NCBI RefSeq assembly: GCF_022829285.1
Contig: NZ_JAKSYI010000081.1
Coordinates: 24,424-88,423 of the forward strand
Direction: 5' to 3'
Length of the DNA: 64,000 bases
Source: Methylobacterium sp. J-078
Lineage (GTDB): Bacteria; Pseudomonadota; Alphaproteobacteria; Rhizobiales; Beijerinckiaceae
In this document: piece after piece, positions 37,743 to 46,690 of the stretch
Numbering within the stretch: position 1 is the first letter of the stretch
Layout: every line of letters starts with the position of its first letter
Notes under the pieces: generated by a model
What the model saw: the letters and a program-made list of their open reading frames with translations, nothing else
What the model was told of the DNA's origin: nothing
Database searches by the model: none
Position numbers and translations under genes: made by a program

Positions 37743-39533
37743 ATGGCCGACGCATTCAACGCCGAGCAGAAGCGCTATCTCGAAGGCTTCGCCTCCGGCA
37801 TCAGTGCCGCCCGCATGACCGGCGGCCTCGCGGCCGGGCAGGCCGCCTCCGCGCCGCCGGCCGAGCCCGTCGGCCCGGACGCGATCCACATCAAGGCGCA
37901 GGACGCCACCATCAAGGCCGGCGGCAAGCTCTGCGAGCAGGAGAAGTGGAAGCGCGCCGAGAACCCGTTCGACGGCCACAACCGCCTCGTCACGGAGGCG
38001 AGCACCGGCAAGACGCCGAAGCCGGAGGACAATTTCCGCTGGCGCTACCACGGCCTGTTCTGGCTCGCGCCGGCCAGCGGCGACTTTATGTGCCGGCTGC
38101 GCATCCCCAACGGCATCCTGCAGCACTGGCAGTTCGCCGGGATCGCCGATCTCGCCGACGCGCATGGCGGCGGCTACAGCCACGTCACCACCCGCGCCAA
38201 CCTGCAGGTCCGCGAGATCACGGTGGAGCACGGCCAGCCCTTCCTCGACGGGCTGATCGACCTCGGCCTCACGGCACGCGGCGCCGGCGCCGACAACATC
38301 CGCAACGTCACCGGCTCGCCCGTGGCCGGCATCGACGCGCAGGAACTCCTCGACACGCGGCCGCTGGCCAAATCCTGGCACAACTGGATCCTCAACGACC
38401 GCTCGCTCTACGGCCTGCCGCGCAAGTTCAACGTCGCCTTCGACGGCGGCGGCGTGATGCCGGTGCTGGAGGAGACCAACGACATCGGCTTCCAGGCGGT
38501 CCGCATCCTCGACGGCGCCGCCGTGGAGCCGGGCGTGTGGATGCGCCTCGTGCTCGGCGGCATCTCCGGCCACCGGGATCTCGCCCGCGACACCGGAATC
38601 GTGCTCAAGCCCGAGGATTGCAACAAGGTGGCGGACGCCATCCTGCGGGTCTTCATCAAGAACGGTGACCGCACCAACCGCAACAAGAGCCGGATGAAGT
38701 ACGTCCTCGACGCCTGGGGCTTCGACAAATACCTCGCCGCCGTCGAGGACGAACTCGGCACCAAGCTCGCCCGGGTCGACCCCGCCCATGTCGCCCCGCG
38801 CGGGCCCATGGACCGCTTCTCCCATGTGGGCGTGCACGCCCAGGTCCAGCCCGGCCTGAACTGGATCGGCGTGATCCTGCCGGTGGGCAAGATGACCTCG
38901 GACCAGATGCGGGGCCTCGCGGCCATCGCGTCCGAATGCGGCGACGGCGCCATCCGTATGACCGTCTGGCAGAACTTCCTGTTCTCCGGGGTGCCGGATG
39001 CGAAGGTCGCCGAGGTCCAGGCACGGGTCGCCGCGCTCGGTCTCACCACCGAGGCCTCCAGCATCCGCGCCGGCCTCGTGGCCTGCACGGGCAATCGCGG
39101 CTGCAAGTTCGCCGCCTCCGACACCAAGGGCCACGCCCTCGTCATCGCCGATTACATCGAGGCGAACCTCACGGAACTCGACGTGCCGGTGAACGTCCAC
39201 GTCACCGGCTGCCACCATTCCTGCGCCCAGCACTACATCGGCGACATCGGGCTCATCGGCGCCAAGGTCGTGGTCTCCGAGGAGGGTGACACCGTCGAGG
39301 GCTACGACATCGTCGTCGGCGGCGGCTTCGGCGATTCCCCGAAGATCGGAACCGAGATCTGGAAGGCCGTGAAGGCCGAGGATTGCCCGCCCCGCATCGA
39401 GGCGCTGCTGCGCAGCTACCTCGCCCGGCGCTCCGGCCCGACCGAGAGCTTCCAGGCCTTCACCGCCCGCACCGGCGCCGAGTCGCTGCGCAACCTCGCC
39501 GAAGAGCAACCCGTCCTGAAGGCCGCCGCATGA
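37743..39533 (+). CDS. nirA: NirA-family siroheme nitrite/sulfite reductase
   Basis: A 596-residue siroheme and [4Fe-4S] reductase that takes nitrite to ammonia with six electrons. Two ferredoxin-like half domains and two siroheme-binding domains are visible. The cluster ligands are in VACTGNRGCKFA and VTGCHHSC (C-x5-C...C-x3-C pattern). GDGAIRMTVWQNFLFSGV and SHVTTRANLQVREI are siroheme contacts. The N-terminal 120 residues extend a normal NirA and include FRWRYHGLFW. The donor is likely ferredoxin or the CysJ-like protein encoded next (stop overlaps its start, ATGA). Sulfite is an alternative substrate, but context favours nitrite. Confidence 0.92.
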   Translation: MADAFNAEQKRYLEGFASGISAARMTGGLAAGQAASAPPAEPVGPDAIHIKAQDATIKAGGKLCEQEKWKRAENPFDGHNRLVTEASTGKTPKPEDNFRWRYHGLFWLAPASGDFMCRLRIPNGILQHWQFAGIADLADAHGGGYSHVTTRANLQVREITVEHGQPFLDGLIDLGLTARGAGADNIRNVTGSPVAGIDAQELLDTRPLAKSWHNWILNDRSLYGLPRKFNVAFDGGGVMPVLEETNDIGFQAVRILDGAAVEPGVWMRLVLGGISGHRDLARDTGIVLKPEDCNKVADAILRVFIKNGDRTNRNKSRMKYVLDAWGFDKYLAAVEDELGTKLARVDPAHVAPRGPMDRFSHVGVHAQVQPGLNWIGVILPVGKMTSDQMRGLAAIASECGDGAIRMTVWQNFLFSGVPDAKVAEVQARVAALGLTTEASSIRAGLVACTGNRGCKFAASDTKGHALVIADYIEANLTELDVPVNVHVTGCHHSCAQHYIGDIGLIGAKVVVSEEGDTVEGYDIVVGGGFGDSPKIGTEIWKAVKAEDCPPRIEALLRSYLARRSGPTESFQAFTARTGAESLRNLAEEQPVLKAAA

Positions 39534-41134
39534 GCGAGCACGTCACGCCCCCCCTGGTCCTCATCCCCGAGACCGCCCCCTTCGACCCGGACCAGCGCGC
39601 CTGGCTCTCGGGCTACTTCGCCGCCCTGCTGGGCCCCGCCGTCGAGGGCGCCACGGCGCTGGCACCCGGCGACGCGCCGGCCAGTGGCGGTCCGAAACTC
39701 GCCGACAACGACGACGCGCCCTGGCACGACCCGTCGATGCCGCTGCCCGACCGGATGGAACTCGCCAAGGAACGGCCCGAGCCGCAGAAGCTGATGGCCG
39801 CCATGGCGCAGCAGGATTGCGGCCAGTGCGGCTACAACTGCGCGGACTACGCCAACGCGATCTTCCTCAAGAATGAGGAGCGCCTGAACCTCTGCCAGCC
39901 GGGCGGCAAGGACACGCTCCGGATGCTGAAGAAGCTCGAGGAGGAGTTCGGCGCCGCCGGCGGGCCTGCGCCGAAGAAGGCCGAGGATTCGGCGCCCAAG
40001 GCCGCCCCCGAACTCGGGCCGCTGGGCTTCTGCCGCGAGAACCCCGTGGAGGCGACCTTCGTCTCCCGCACCCGCCTCAACGCGCCGGGCGGCGAGAAGG
40101 AGACCTGGCACGTCGAGATCGACCTCACCGATACGCCGATCGACTACGTGGTCGGCGATTCGCTGGGCCTGTTCCCCGCCAACGCCCCGGCCCTGGTCGA
40201 CGCGGTCATTGCCGAACTCGGGGCGCGGCCCGAGCGCAGGATCGGCGCCAAGACCCTGCGCGACCGGCTACTGACCGACTACGCGCTCGGCGGAGCGCCG
40301 GACGGGCTCTACCAGCTCCTCTCGCTCCTCACCTCGGGCGAGGCCCGCAAGAAGGCGCAGGCGCTGGCCGCCGGCGAGGACCCGGACGGGGACGCCGCGC
40401 ATCTCGACGTCCTCGGCGCGCTCCACAAGTTCCCCGGCGCGCGCCCCGACGCGGAGGTGTTCCTGGAGGCGCTGGACGAGCTGCAGCCGCGCCTCTACTC
40501 GATCTCCTCCTCGCCGAAGGCCGATCCGGGCCGGGTCTCGCTCACCGTCGACGCGGTGCGCTACAGCCACCGCTCGCGCCTGCGCCTCGGCGTCGCCTCG
40601 ACCCATCTCGGCGAGCGCATCCCCGAGGGCATGAAGGTGAAGGTCTATCTGCAGAAGGCGCACGGGTTCGCCCTGCCCGAGGACCTGTCGAAGGACGTGA
40701 TCATGGTCGGTCCGGGCACCGGCATCGCGCCGTTCCGCGCCTTCCTGCGCGAGCGCGACGCCACGCAGGCGCCGGGCCGCAACTGGCTGTTCTACGGCCA
40801 CCAGAAACAGGCCAGCGACTTCTTCTACAAGGACGAGCTGAACGGCCTGAAGGACAGGAAGGTGCTCACCCGCCTGTCGCTGGCCTGGTCCCGCGACGGC
40901 ACCGAGAAGACCTACGTCCAGGACCGCATGCGCGAGACCGGCGCCGAACTGTGGGCGTGGCTGGACGGCGGCGCGCATTTCTACGTCTGCGGCGATGCCA
41001 AGCGCATGGCCAAGGACGTGGAACGGGCGATCATCGACGTCGCCGGCACGCACGGGGGCAAGAACCCCGACGAGGCCGTGGCCTACCTCGCGCATCTGAA
41101 GAAGACCGGGCGCTACCAGGCCGACGTGTACTGA
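39530..41134 (+). CDS. CysJ-like FAD/NADPH diflavin-type reductase with N-terminal Fe-S domain
   Basis: A 534-residue protein. Instead of the flavodoxin domain of CysJ it has a Fe-S module of the PF04060 type at residues about 85-125 (DCGQCGYNCADYANAIF...CQPGG). The FAD-binding ferredoxin-reductase part follows: FLEALDELQPRLYSISSSPK is the FAD RxYS motif, MVGPGTGIAPFRAFLRER the NADP-binding loop, and it ends YQADVY, the usual CysJ terminus with an aromatic residue. It probably moves NADPH electrons to NirA or NasA. Its start overlaps the nirA stop by 4 bp. Confidence 0.88.
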   Translation: MSEHVTPPLVLIPETAPFDPDQRAWLSGYFAALLGPAVEGATALAPGDAPASGGPKLADNDDAPWHDPSMPLPDRMELAKERPEPQKLMAAMAQQDCGQCGYNCADYANAIFLKNEERLNLCQPGGKDTLRMLKKLEEEFGAAGGPAPKKAEDSAPKAAPELGPLGFCRENPVEATFVSRTRLNAPGGEKETWHVEIDLTDTPIDYVVGDSLGLFPANAPALVDAVIAELGARPERRIGAKTLRDRLLTDYALGGAPDGLYQLLSLLTSGEARKKAQALAAGEDPDGDAAHLDVLGALHKFPGARPDAEVFLEALDELQPRLYSISSSPKADPGRVSLTVDAVRYSHRSRLRLGVASTHLGERIPEGMKVKVYLQKAHGFALPEDLSKDVIMVGPGTGIAPFRAFLRERDATQAPGRNWLFYGHQKQASDFFYKDELNGLKDRKVLTRLSLAWSRDGTEKTYVQDRMRETGAELWAWLDGGAHFYVCGDAKRMAKDVERAIIDVAGTHGGKNPDEAVAYLAHLKKTGRYQADVY

Positions 41135-41147
41135 GCGCGCCATCTCA

Positions 41148-41285
41148 ACCCTTCCCCCTCTGCGGGGGAGGGTGGCCCGCGCATGCGGGTCGGGAGAGGG
41201 GAGCACCGCCCTTTCCGAATTGGTCGCGCGGGCCCCTCTCCCGCCTGCTCCGCGGGCCCCTCTCCCGCAGGGGGGAGAGGGTGGG
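41148..41285. repeat. REP-like GC palindrome pair before nasA
   Basis: Two hairpins facing each other: ACCCTTCCCCC/GGGGGAGGGT at 41148-41173 and CCCCTCTCCC/GGGGAGAGGG at about 41257-41281, with smaller CCCGC/GCGGG dyads between. The pattern matches dispersed palindromic elements common in Hyphomicrobiales. A related copy follows nasA at 44046-44174. It may separate nasA from the upstream operon or stabilise upstream mRNA. Confidence 0.8.
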
Positions 41286-41350
41286 CGGTCCGCCTCGGCC
41301 CGTCTCTTGCCTCCATCCACGACCATAGAAAACCCGCCGAGGCTCACGCC

Positions 41351-44023
41351 ATGAACGCGCACGTCCAGGCACCGGCCGCCCCCGTGAAGACCACCTGCCC
41401 GTATTGCGGCGTCGGCTGCGGCGTGCTCGCCACCCCGGACGGGCAGGGCGGCGCGGGCATCGCGGGCGATACCGCGCATCCGGCCAATTTCGGGCGCCTC
41501 TGCTCCAAGGGCTCGGCGCTGGGCGAGACGCTCTCCCTCGACAATCGCCTGCTCCACCCGCAGGTGGACGGCGCTCGCACGAGCTGGGAATCGGCGCTGG
41601 GCACCGTGGCGGGGTCCCTGCGCCGCATCGCCGAGCAGCACGGCCCGGACGCGATCGCGTTCTATCTCTCGGGCCAGCTTCTCACGGAAGATTACTACGT
41701 CGCCAACAAGCTCGCGAAGGGCTTCCTCGGCACGCCGCACGTCGACACGAATTCGCGCCTGTGCATGTCGAGCGCGGTGGCGGCCCACCGGCGCGCCTTC
41801 GGCTCGGACACCGTGCCGGGCTGCTACGAGGACCTCGACGAGGCGGACCTCATCGTGCTGGTCGGCTCGAACACCGCCTGGTGCCACCCGATCCTGTTCC
41901 GCCGCATGGTCGACGCGCGGACGAAACGCGGCACCAAGCTGGTGGTGATCGACCCCCGCCGGACCCAGACAGGGGAGGAGGCCGACCTCTTCCTCGGCCT
42001 CAAGCCCGGCACCGACACGGCCCTGTTCTCCGGCCTCCTGGCGCACCTCGCCAGCACCGGTTCGCTGGATTACCGCTTCGTCCTCGACCACACGAGCGGC
42101 CTGGACGGCGCCCTGGAGCGGGCTCGCGCCATCGCACCGAATGTCGCCGCCACCGCCGCCGCCACCGGCCTGTCGGAGGCCGACGTGGCCCGGTTCTTCG
42201 AGCTGTTCGCTCGCACGAAGCGCGTCGTCACCGCCTTTTCGCAGGGGGTGAACCAGTCGGCTCAAGGGACCGACAAGGGCAACGCGATCATCAACTGCCA
42301 CCTCGCCACCGGCCGCATCGGCCTGCCCGGCGCGGGGCCGTTCTCGCTGACCGGCCAGCCCAACGCCATGGGCGGGCGCGAGGTCGGGGGGCTGGCCAAC
42401 ATGCTGGCCGCCCACATGCACTTCGCGCCGGAGGAGGTGGACCGGGTCCGCCGCTTCTGGGCCGCGCCCAACATCATCACCGGCGAGGGCATGAAGGCGG
42501 TCGCCCTGTTCGAGGCGATCGAGCGCGGCAAGATCAAGGCTCTGTGGGTGATGGGCACCAACCCCATCGTGTCGATGCCGCGCGCGAACCAGATCCGCGA
42601 GAGCCTGAAGGGCCTCGACCTCTACGTCGTCTCGGAGGCGGTGGCCGACAGCGACAGCGCCCGGGCGACGGGCAAGAAGACCGTGCTGCTCCCGGCGCTG
42701 GCCTGGGGCGAGAAGGACGGCACGGTGACGAATTCCGAGCGCCGGATCTCGCGCCAGCGCAGCTTCCTCAAGGCCCCCGGCGAGGCCCGGGCCGACTGGC
42801 AGATCGTCTGCGACGTCGCCAAGCGCCTCGGCCATGCGCAGGCCTTCGCCTATTCGGGCACGGCCGCGATCTTCCGCGAGCACGCCGCGCTCTCGGCCTT
42901 CGAGAACAACGGCAGCCGCGACTTCGACCTCGGCGCCGTGAGCGAGATCGCGGACGCCACCTACGCGACCACGCCGCCGCTGCAATGGCCCCTGCCGAAG
43001 CGCGGCAAGGGCAGGACCCGGCTCTTCGCCGACGGACAATTCTACACCTTCGACAAGCGCGCCCGCTTCGTCGCCGTGCAGCCCCCGGCCCTCGCGCAAG
43101 GCGTGAGCGAGGCCTACCCCCTCGTCCTCAACACGGGGCGGGTGCGCGACCACTGGCACACGATGACGCGCACGGGAAAGAGCCAGCGCCTCTCGGCCCA
43201 CCGCGCCGTGCCCTTCGTGGAGATCCACCCGGACGACGCCGCCCCGCTCGGCCTGAAGGAGGGGGATCTGGCCCGGATCGCGACGCCGCACGGCACCGCG
43301 ACCCTGGAGACCATGGTCACCGACGCCGTGCGGCCAGGCAACCTGTTCGCCGCCTTCCACTGGAGTGCCGCCACCGCCTCGGATGCCCGCGTCGGCGCCC
43401 TGGTGCGGGGCGTGCCCGATCCGGTCTCGGGCCAGCCCGAGCTGAAGGCGACGCCGGCCGCCATCGCGGCCGAGCCCTACCGCAACCGCGGGTTCCTGCT
43501 GACTCGGGGCGAGCATGGGCTGCCGGAGGGCTGGTGGTGGGCGCGGGCCACGATCCAGGGGGGTTCGGGCCTGCAATTCGCCACGCAGGAGAGTTCCCGC
43601 GCCGTGGCGCTGATGATGCGCGGCCTGTTCCAGGGCCACGACCTCGCCGAGTACGCCGACCACGCGCGGGGGCGCTACCGCTGCGCCGTCTACGAGTCCG
43701 GCCGCCTCGTCGCCTGCCTGGCGCTGGGCCCCGCCGAGGCGCGACCGGGCTGGGAAGAGGCCAAGGCCCTGTTCGCCGAGGCCGAACCGGAGCCCGCCGC
43801 CCGGCGCTCCCTCCTGTCGGGACGCGCCGAGACCGCGTCGGCCGGGCCGACCGTCTGCGCCTGCCACGGCGTCGGCCTCGACGTCATCACGGGCGTCATC
43901 GCCGCGGGGGCCCGCACCGTCGAGGCGGTGGGGGCCGCCTGCAAGGCCGGCACGAATTGCGGCTCGTGCATCCCCGAGATCCGCAAGCTTCTGCCCGAGG
44001 CGCTTGCACGCAACGCCGCATAG
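41351..44023 (+). CDS. nasA: assimilatory nitrate reductase catalytic subunit with C-terminal [2Fe-2S] domain
   Basis: An 890-residue molybdenum bis-MGD enzyme reducing nitrate to nitrite in the cytoplasm (no signal peptide). The N-terminal [4Fe-4S] ligands are in TCPYCGVGCGV and GRLCSKGSALG. The MGD regions include GTNPIVSMPRANQIRE and the C-terminal molydopterin-binding NTGRVRDHWHTMTRTGKS. The last about 50 residues form a BFD-like [2Fe-2S] domain (CACHGVG...CGSCIPEI), as in Klebsiella NasA, providing the entry point for electrons from a NasC/NirB-type flavoprotein. Start ATG 41351 precedes the cluster motif. It is flanked on both sides by REP-like palindromes. Confidence 0.95.
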   Translation: MNAHVQAPAAPVKTTCPYCGVGCGVLATPDGQGGAGIAGDTAHPANFGRLCSKGSALGETLSLDNRLLHPQVDGARTSWESALGTVAGSLRRIAEQHGPDAIAFYLSGQLLTEDYYVANKLAKGFLGTPHVDTNSRLCMSSAVAAHRRAFGSDTVPGCYEDLDEADLIVLVGSNTAWCHPILFRRMVDARTKRGTKLVVIDPRRTQTGEEADLFLGLKPGTDTALFSGLLAHLASTGSLDYRFVLDHTSGLDGALERARAIAPNVAATAAATGLSEADVARFFELFARTKRVVTAFSQGVNQSAQGTDKGNAIINCHLATGRIGLPGAGPFSLTGQPNAMGGREVGGLANMLAAHMHFAPEEVDRVRRFWAAPNIITGEGMKAVALFEAIERGKIKALWVMGTNPIVSMPRANQIRESLKGLDLYVVSEAVADSDSARATGKKTVLLPALAWGEKDGTVTNSERRISRQRSFLKAPGEARADWQIVCDVAKRLGHAQAFAYSGTAAIFREHAALSAFENNGSRDFDLGAVSEIADATYATTPPLQWPLPKRGKGRTRLFADGQFYTFDKRARFVAVQPPALAQGVSEAYPLVLNTGRVRDHWHTMTRTGKSQRLSAHRAVPFVEIHPDDAAPLGLKEGDLARIATPHGTATLETMVTDAVRPGNLFAAFHWSAATASDARVGALVRGVPDPVSGQPELKATPAAIAAEPYRNRGFLLTRGEHGLPEGWWWARATIQGGSGLQFATQESSRAVALMMRGLFQGHDLAEYADHARGRYRCAVYESGRLVACLALGPAEARPGWEEAKALFAEAEPEPAARRSLLSGRAETASAGPTVCACHGVGLDVITGVIAAGARTVEAVGAACKAGTNCGSCIPEIRKLLPEALARNAA

Positions 44024-44045
44024 GCTCATTTTCAGAGGAGAAGCT

Positions 44046-44174
44046 CACCCTCCCCCCTCCGCGGGGGAGGGTGCCTGCGAAGCAGGCGGGAGAGGGGAGC
44101 GACCGCTCCGAATATGGCGCTCCCCTCATCCGACCCGCTTCGCGGGCCACCTTCTCCCGCAAAGGGGAGAAGGA
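44046..44174. repeat. REP-like GC palindrome pair between nasA and cysG
   Basis: ACCCTCCCCCC/GGGGGAGGGT at the left end and CCTTCTCCC/GGGGAGAAGG at the right end, with GCCTGCGAAGCAGGC and CCCGCTTCGCGGG hairpins between. The order of motifs mirrors the 41148-41285 element, so both are copies of one composite inverted-repeat family. Confidence 0.8.
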
Positions 44175-44196
44175 ATCCGCGTGATTGGACGAGTTC

Positions 44197-45690
44197 ATGA
44201 GCACACCCCGTCAGCCCCGTGAAACCCGGCCCGCCGGTATCGATCCGGCCCGTGGCGGAGCCCCCGCAGGCCTCGAGCCGCTGGCCGTGCTGCCCGTGTT
44301 CGTGCCGCTCCAGGGCAAGCGCGCGGTGCTGGCCGGCTCGAACGGGGGCGCCCCTTGGAAAGTGAAGCTGCTGGCCGCCGCCGGCGCTCACGTGGACGTC
44401 TACGCGCCCGAGCCCAGCGAGGAACTCCGCGCCGTGCCGGGCGAGATCGTTGCGGGCGCCGTGACCCTGCACGCGCGCCAGTGGCACGCCGACGACCTCA
44501 CGGGCGCCGCCTTCTGCATCGGCGCCATGGAAGACGAGGACGACTGCATCGCCTTCGTGGCCGCCGCCCGGAAGACCGGCGCCATCGTCAACGCGGTCGA
44601 CCGGCCGCATCTCTGCGACGTGAAGTTCGGCGCCATCGTGAACCGCTCGCCCATGGTGGTGGGCATCTCGACGGAGGGGGCCGCCCCGGTCTTCGGCCAG
44701 ACCGTGCGCGCCCGGATCGAGGGCATGCTGCCGCGCGGGTTCAAGGCCTGGATCGGCGCCGCCCGCGACTGGCGCGAGGAGGTCACCGGCCGCTTCCACG
44801 GCTTCTCGGACCGCCGCGCCTTCTGGGAGCGCTTCACGGATCGGGCCTTCGCCGAACCCGATCGGGCTCCGACCGCCACCGATCTCGCGGAACTACTGGG
44901 AGAGACCGAGGCCGCGCCGAAGGGTGGTGCGGTCACCCTGGTTGGCGCCGGCCCGGGGGATGCCGAACTCCTCACCCTCAAGGCGCTACGCGCTCTGCGC
45001 AACGCCGACGTGATCCTCTACGACGACCTCGTGGCGCCCGAGATCCTCGACTACGCCCGCCGCGAGGCCCGCACCATGCTGGTGGGCAAGACCGGGCACG
45101 GCCCGTCCTGCCGCCAGGACGACATCAACGCGCTGATGGTGCAGCTCGCGAAATCCGGCAAGCAGGTGGTGCGCCTGAAATCCGGCGACCCCCTGGTGTT
45201 CGGCCGGGCCGGCGAGGAGATCGACGCCTGCCGGGCGGCCAATATCCCGGTGAGCGTGGTGCCGGGCATCTCGGCGGCGCAAGGGGCGGCGGCCTCGCTC
45301 TGCGTCTCCCTGACGAACCGCGACGCGGCGCGGCGCCTGCAATACGTCACCGGCCACGACCGGCGCGGGGCCCTGCCCGAGGACCTGAACTGGGGCGCGC
45401 TCGCCGATCCGAGCGTCACCACCGTGGTCTACATGCCCAAGAAGACGCTTCGTGTCCTGCTGGAGCGGGCGGTCGCCGAGGGCCTCGCGCCGACGACTCC
45501 GGCACTGCTCGTCTTCAACGCCACCCGCCCGAACCAGCAGGTGGTCGAGGCCGATGCCGCCGACCTCGCCGACCGGGTCGAGGCCTCCGGCCACGAGGGG
45601 CCGGCGCTCCTCATGGTGGGCGAGGCCCTGCGCCGCCTCGGCGCCCGGGCGGCCATCGCGGCGATCGAGCCGGGCAAGCTCGCGATCTGA
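44197..45690 (+). CDS. cysG: siroheme synthase (uroporphyrinogen-III C-methyltransferase / precorrin-2 dehydrogenase-ferrochelatase)
   Basis: A 497-residue trifunctional enzyme. Residues about 25-240 are the dehydrogenase/ferrochelatase part (LAVLPVFVPLQGKRAVLAGSN; VNAVDRPHLCDVKFGAIVNR), and residues about 245-490 the SAM-dependent methyltransferase (VTLVGAGPGDAELLTLKALRAL; VVRLKSGDPLVFGRAGEEID; YVTGHDRRG). It makes the siroheme used by the NirA reductase in this cluster. ATG 44197 is preferred over an in-frame TTG at 44185; GGACGAG lies upstream. A SUMT-only fold is excluded by the intact N-terminal Rossmann domain, although GxGxxA is degenerate (GSNGGAPW). Confidence 0.93.
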   Translation: MSTPRQPRETRPAGIDPARGGAPAGLEPLAVLPVFVPLQGKRAVLAGSNGGAPWKVKLLAAAGAHVDVYAPEPSEELRAVPGEIVAGAVTLHARQWHADDLTGAAFCIGAMEDEDDCIAFVAAARKTGAIVNAVDRPHLCDVKFGAIVNRSPMVVGISTEGAAPVFGQTVRARIEGMLPRGFKAWIGAARDWREEVTGRFHGFSDRRAFWERFTDRAFAEPDRAPTATDLAELLGETEAAPKGGAVTLVGAGPGDAELLTLKALRALRNADVILYDDLVAPEILDYARREARTMLVGKTGHGPSCRQDDINALMVQLAKSGKQVVRLKSGDPLVFGRAGEEIDACRAANIPVSVVPGISAAQGAAASLCVSLTNRDAARRLQYVTGHDRRGALPEDLNWGALADPSVTTVVYMPKKTLRVLLERAVAEGLAPTTPALLVFNATRPNQQVVEADAADLADRVEASGHEGPALLMVGEALRRLGARAAIAAIEPGKLAI

Positions 45691-45706
45691 GGGCAGGGGA
45701 GTCGCC

Positions 45707-46624
45707 TCAGCGGGTCGCGCCCGCCGGTCCGAGCCGCCGCAGGCCGACGCGCGGCTCCAGGTCGACCGGCTGCTTCAGGTCCCAGACCAGGCCGAGCCGG
45801 CGCAGGGCCAGCAGCACCCACCAGCCCGGATCGTGCTGGCCGGGCTCCAGCCCGAGCCGGGCGGATTCCGGCCAGGCGTGATGGTTGCCGTGCCAAGCCT
45901 CGCCGAAGGTGACGAGGGCGGCCGCCGGCAGGTCGTGCCCCTGGACCGCCGTGCCGTCCACGACCCAGCCCTGCGGGCCTCGACGATGGGTGAGATGGCC
46001 GACGAGCCAGTGCCCGGTGAGGCCGACCGCGATCCGCACCGGGATGCCCCAGACCAGCCACGGCATCCCGCCGATCCCGTAGAACAGCACGGCCCAGGGC
46101 AGTTGCTGCGCCATCCAGGTCGCCTCCAGGCCGGCGAGGAACGGGTCCCGCGCCAGAGCCGCCTCCGGCACGAAGCGGGGCGGATGCGCCAGCACGAGGC
46201 GGCTGTGCATCTGCCACCAGGCATCGCGCAGGAAGCCGGCCCCGTGCGCGTGCAGGGGATGGCAGGCGGCCTGGCGCTGCGCCCAGTCCCGGGTGTCGTG
46301 GAGTTGCACCATGCCGAAGGGGCCGGCCATGCCCACCAGCGTGCCGAGATAGACGAGCAGGCGTTCCACCCAGAGGGGAGCGGAGAAGCTGCGGTGGATC
46401 AGCAGCCGGTGGAGGCCGATCGAGTGCCCGGCGCAGAGCGTCACCGCGCTCGTGGCGAGGAACAGAGCCACGGCCCCGGGGGTGACGTAGGCGGGCGCGA
46501 GGGTGAGCGCCGCCAGCGTCATGCCGCCGACCCAGAGCGAGCGGGCGGGCGCCCAGACCACCCGGCCCTCGGTGGCCGAGGTGGCGGGATCCGCGAGGAT
46601 CCTGGGCGTGGAGGAACAGGGCAT
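45707..46624 (-). CDS. fatty-acid (acyl-CoA/acyl-lipid) desaturase, paralogue 1
   Basis: A 305-residue integral-membrane di-iron desaturase. Box 1 HSIGLHRLLIHRSF and box 3 GEAWHGNHHAWP are clear. In place of the common HRxHH second box there is LHDTRDWAQRQAACH. Four membrane helices flank the boxes. The enzyme would introduce a double bond in a fatty acyl chain. It is about 60% similar by eye to the next gene upstream on the same strand (46691-47647), so the pair arose by tandem duplication. A divergent ArsR-type gene may control both. Confidence 0.85.
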   Translation of the reverse strand: MPCSSTPRILADPATSATEGRVVWAPARSLWVGGMTLAALTLAPAYVTPGAVALFLATSAVTLCAGHSIGLHRLLIHRSFSAPLWVERLLVYLGTLVGMAGPFGMVQLHDTRDWAQRQAACHPLHAHGAGFLRDAWWQMHSRLVLAHPPRFVPEAALARDPFLAGLEATWMAQQLPWAVLFYGIGGMPWLVWGIPVRIAVGLTGHWLVGHLTHRRGPQGWVVDGTAVQGHDLPAAALVTFGEAWHGNHHAWPESARLGLEPGQHDPGWWVLLALRRLGLVWDLKQPVDLEPRVGLRRLGPAGATR

Positions 46625-46690
46625 CAGGCGCTCCGTGTCGCGTTTGGAAGAAGGCTGGGTCGGTGGTCGGCCGGCCCGTGGACGATTCCG

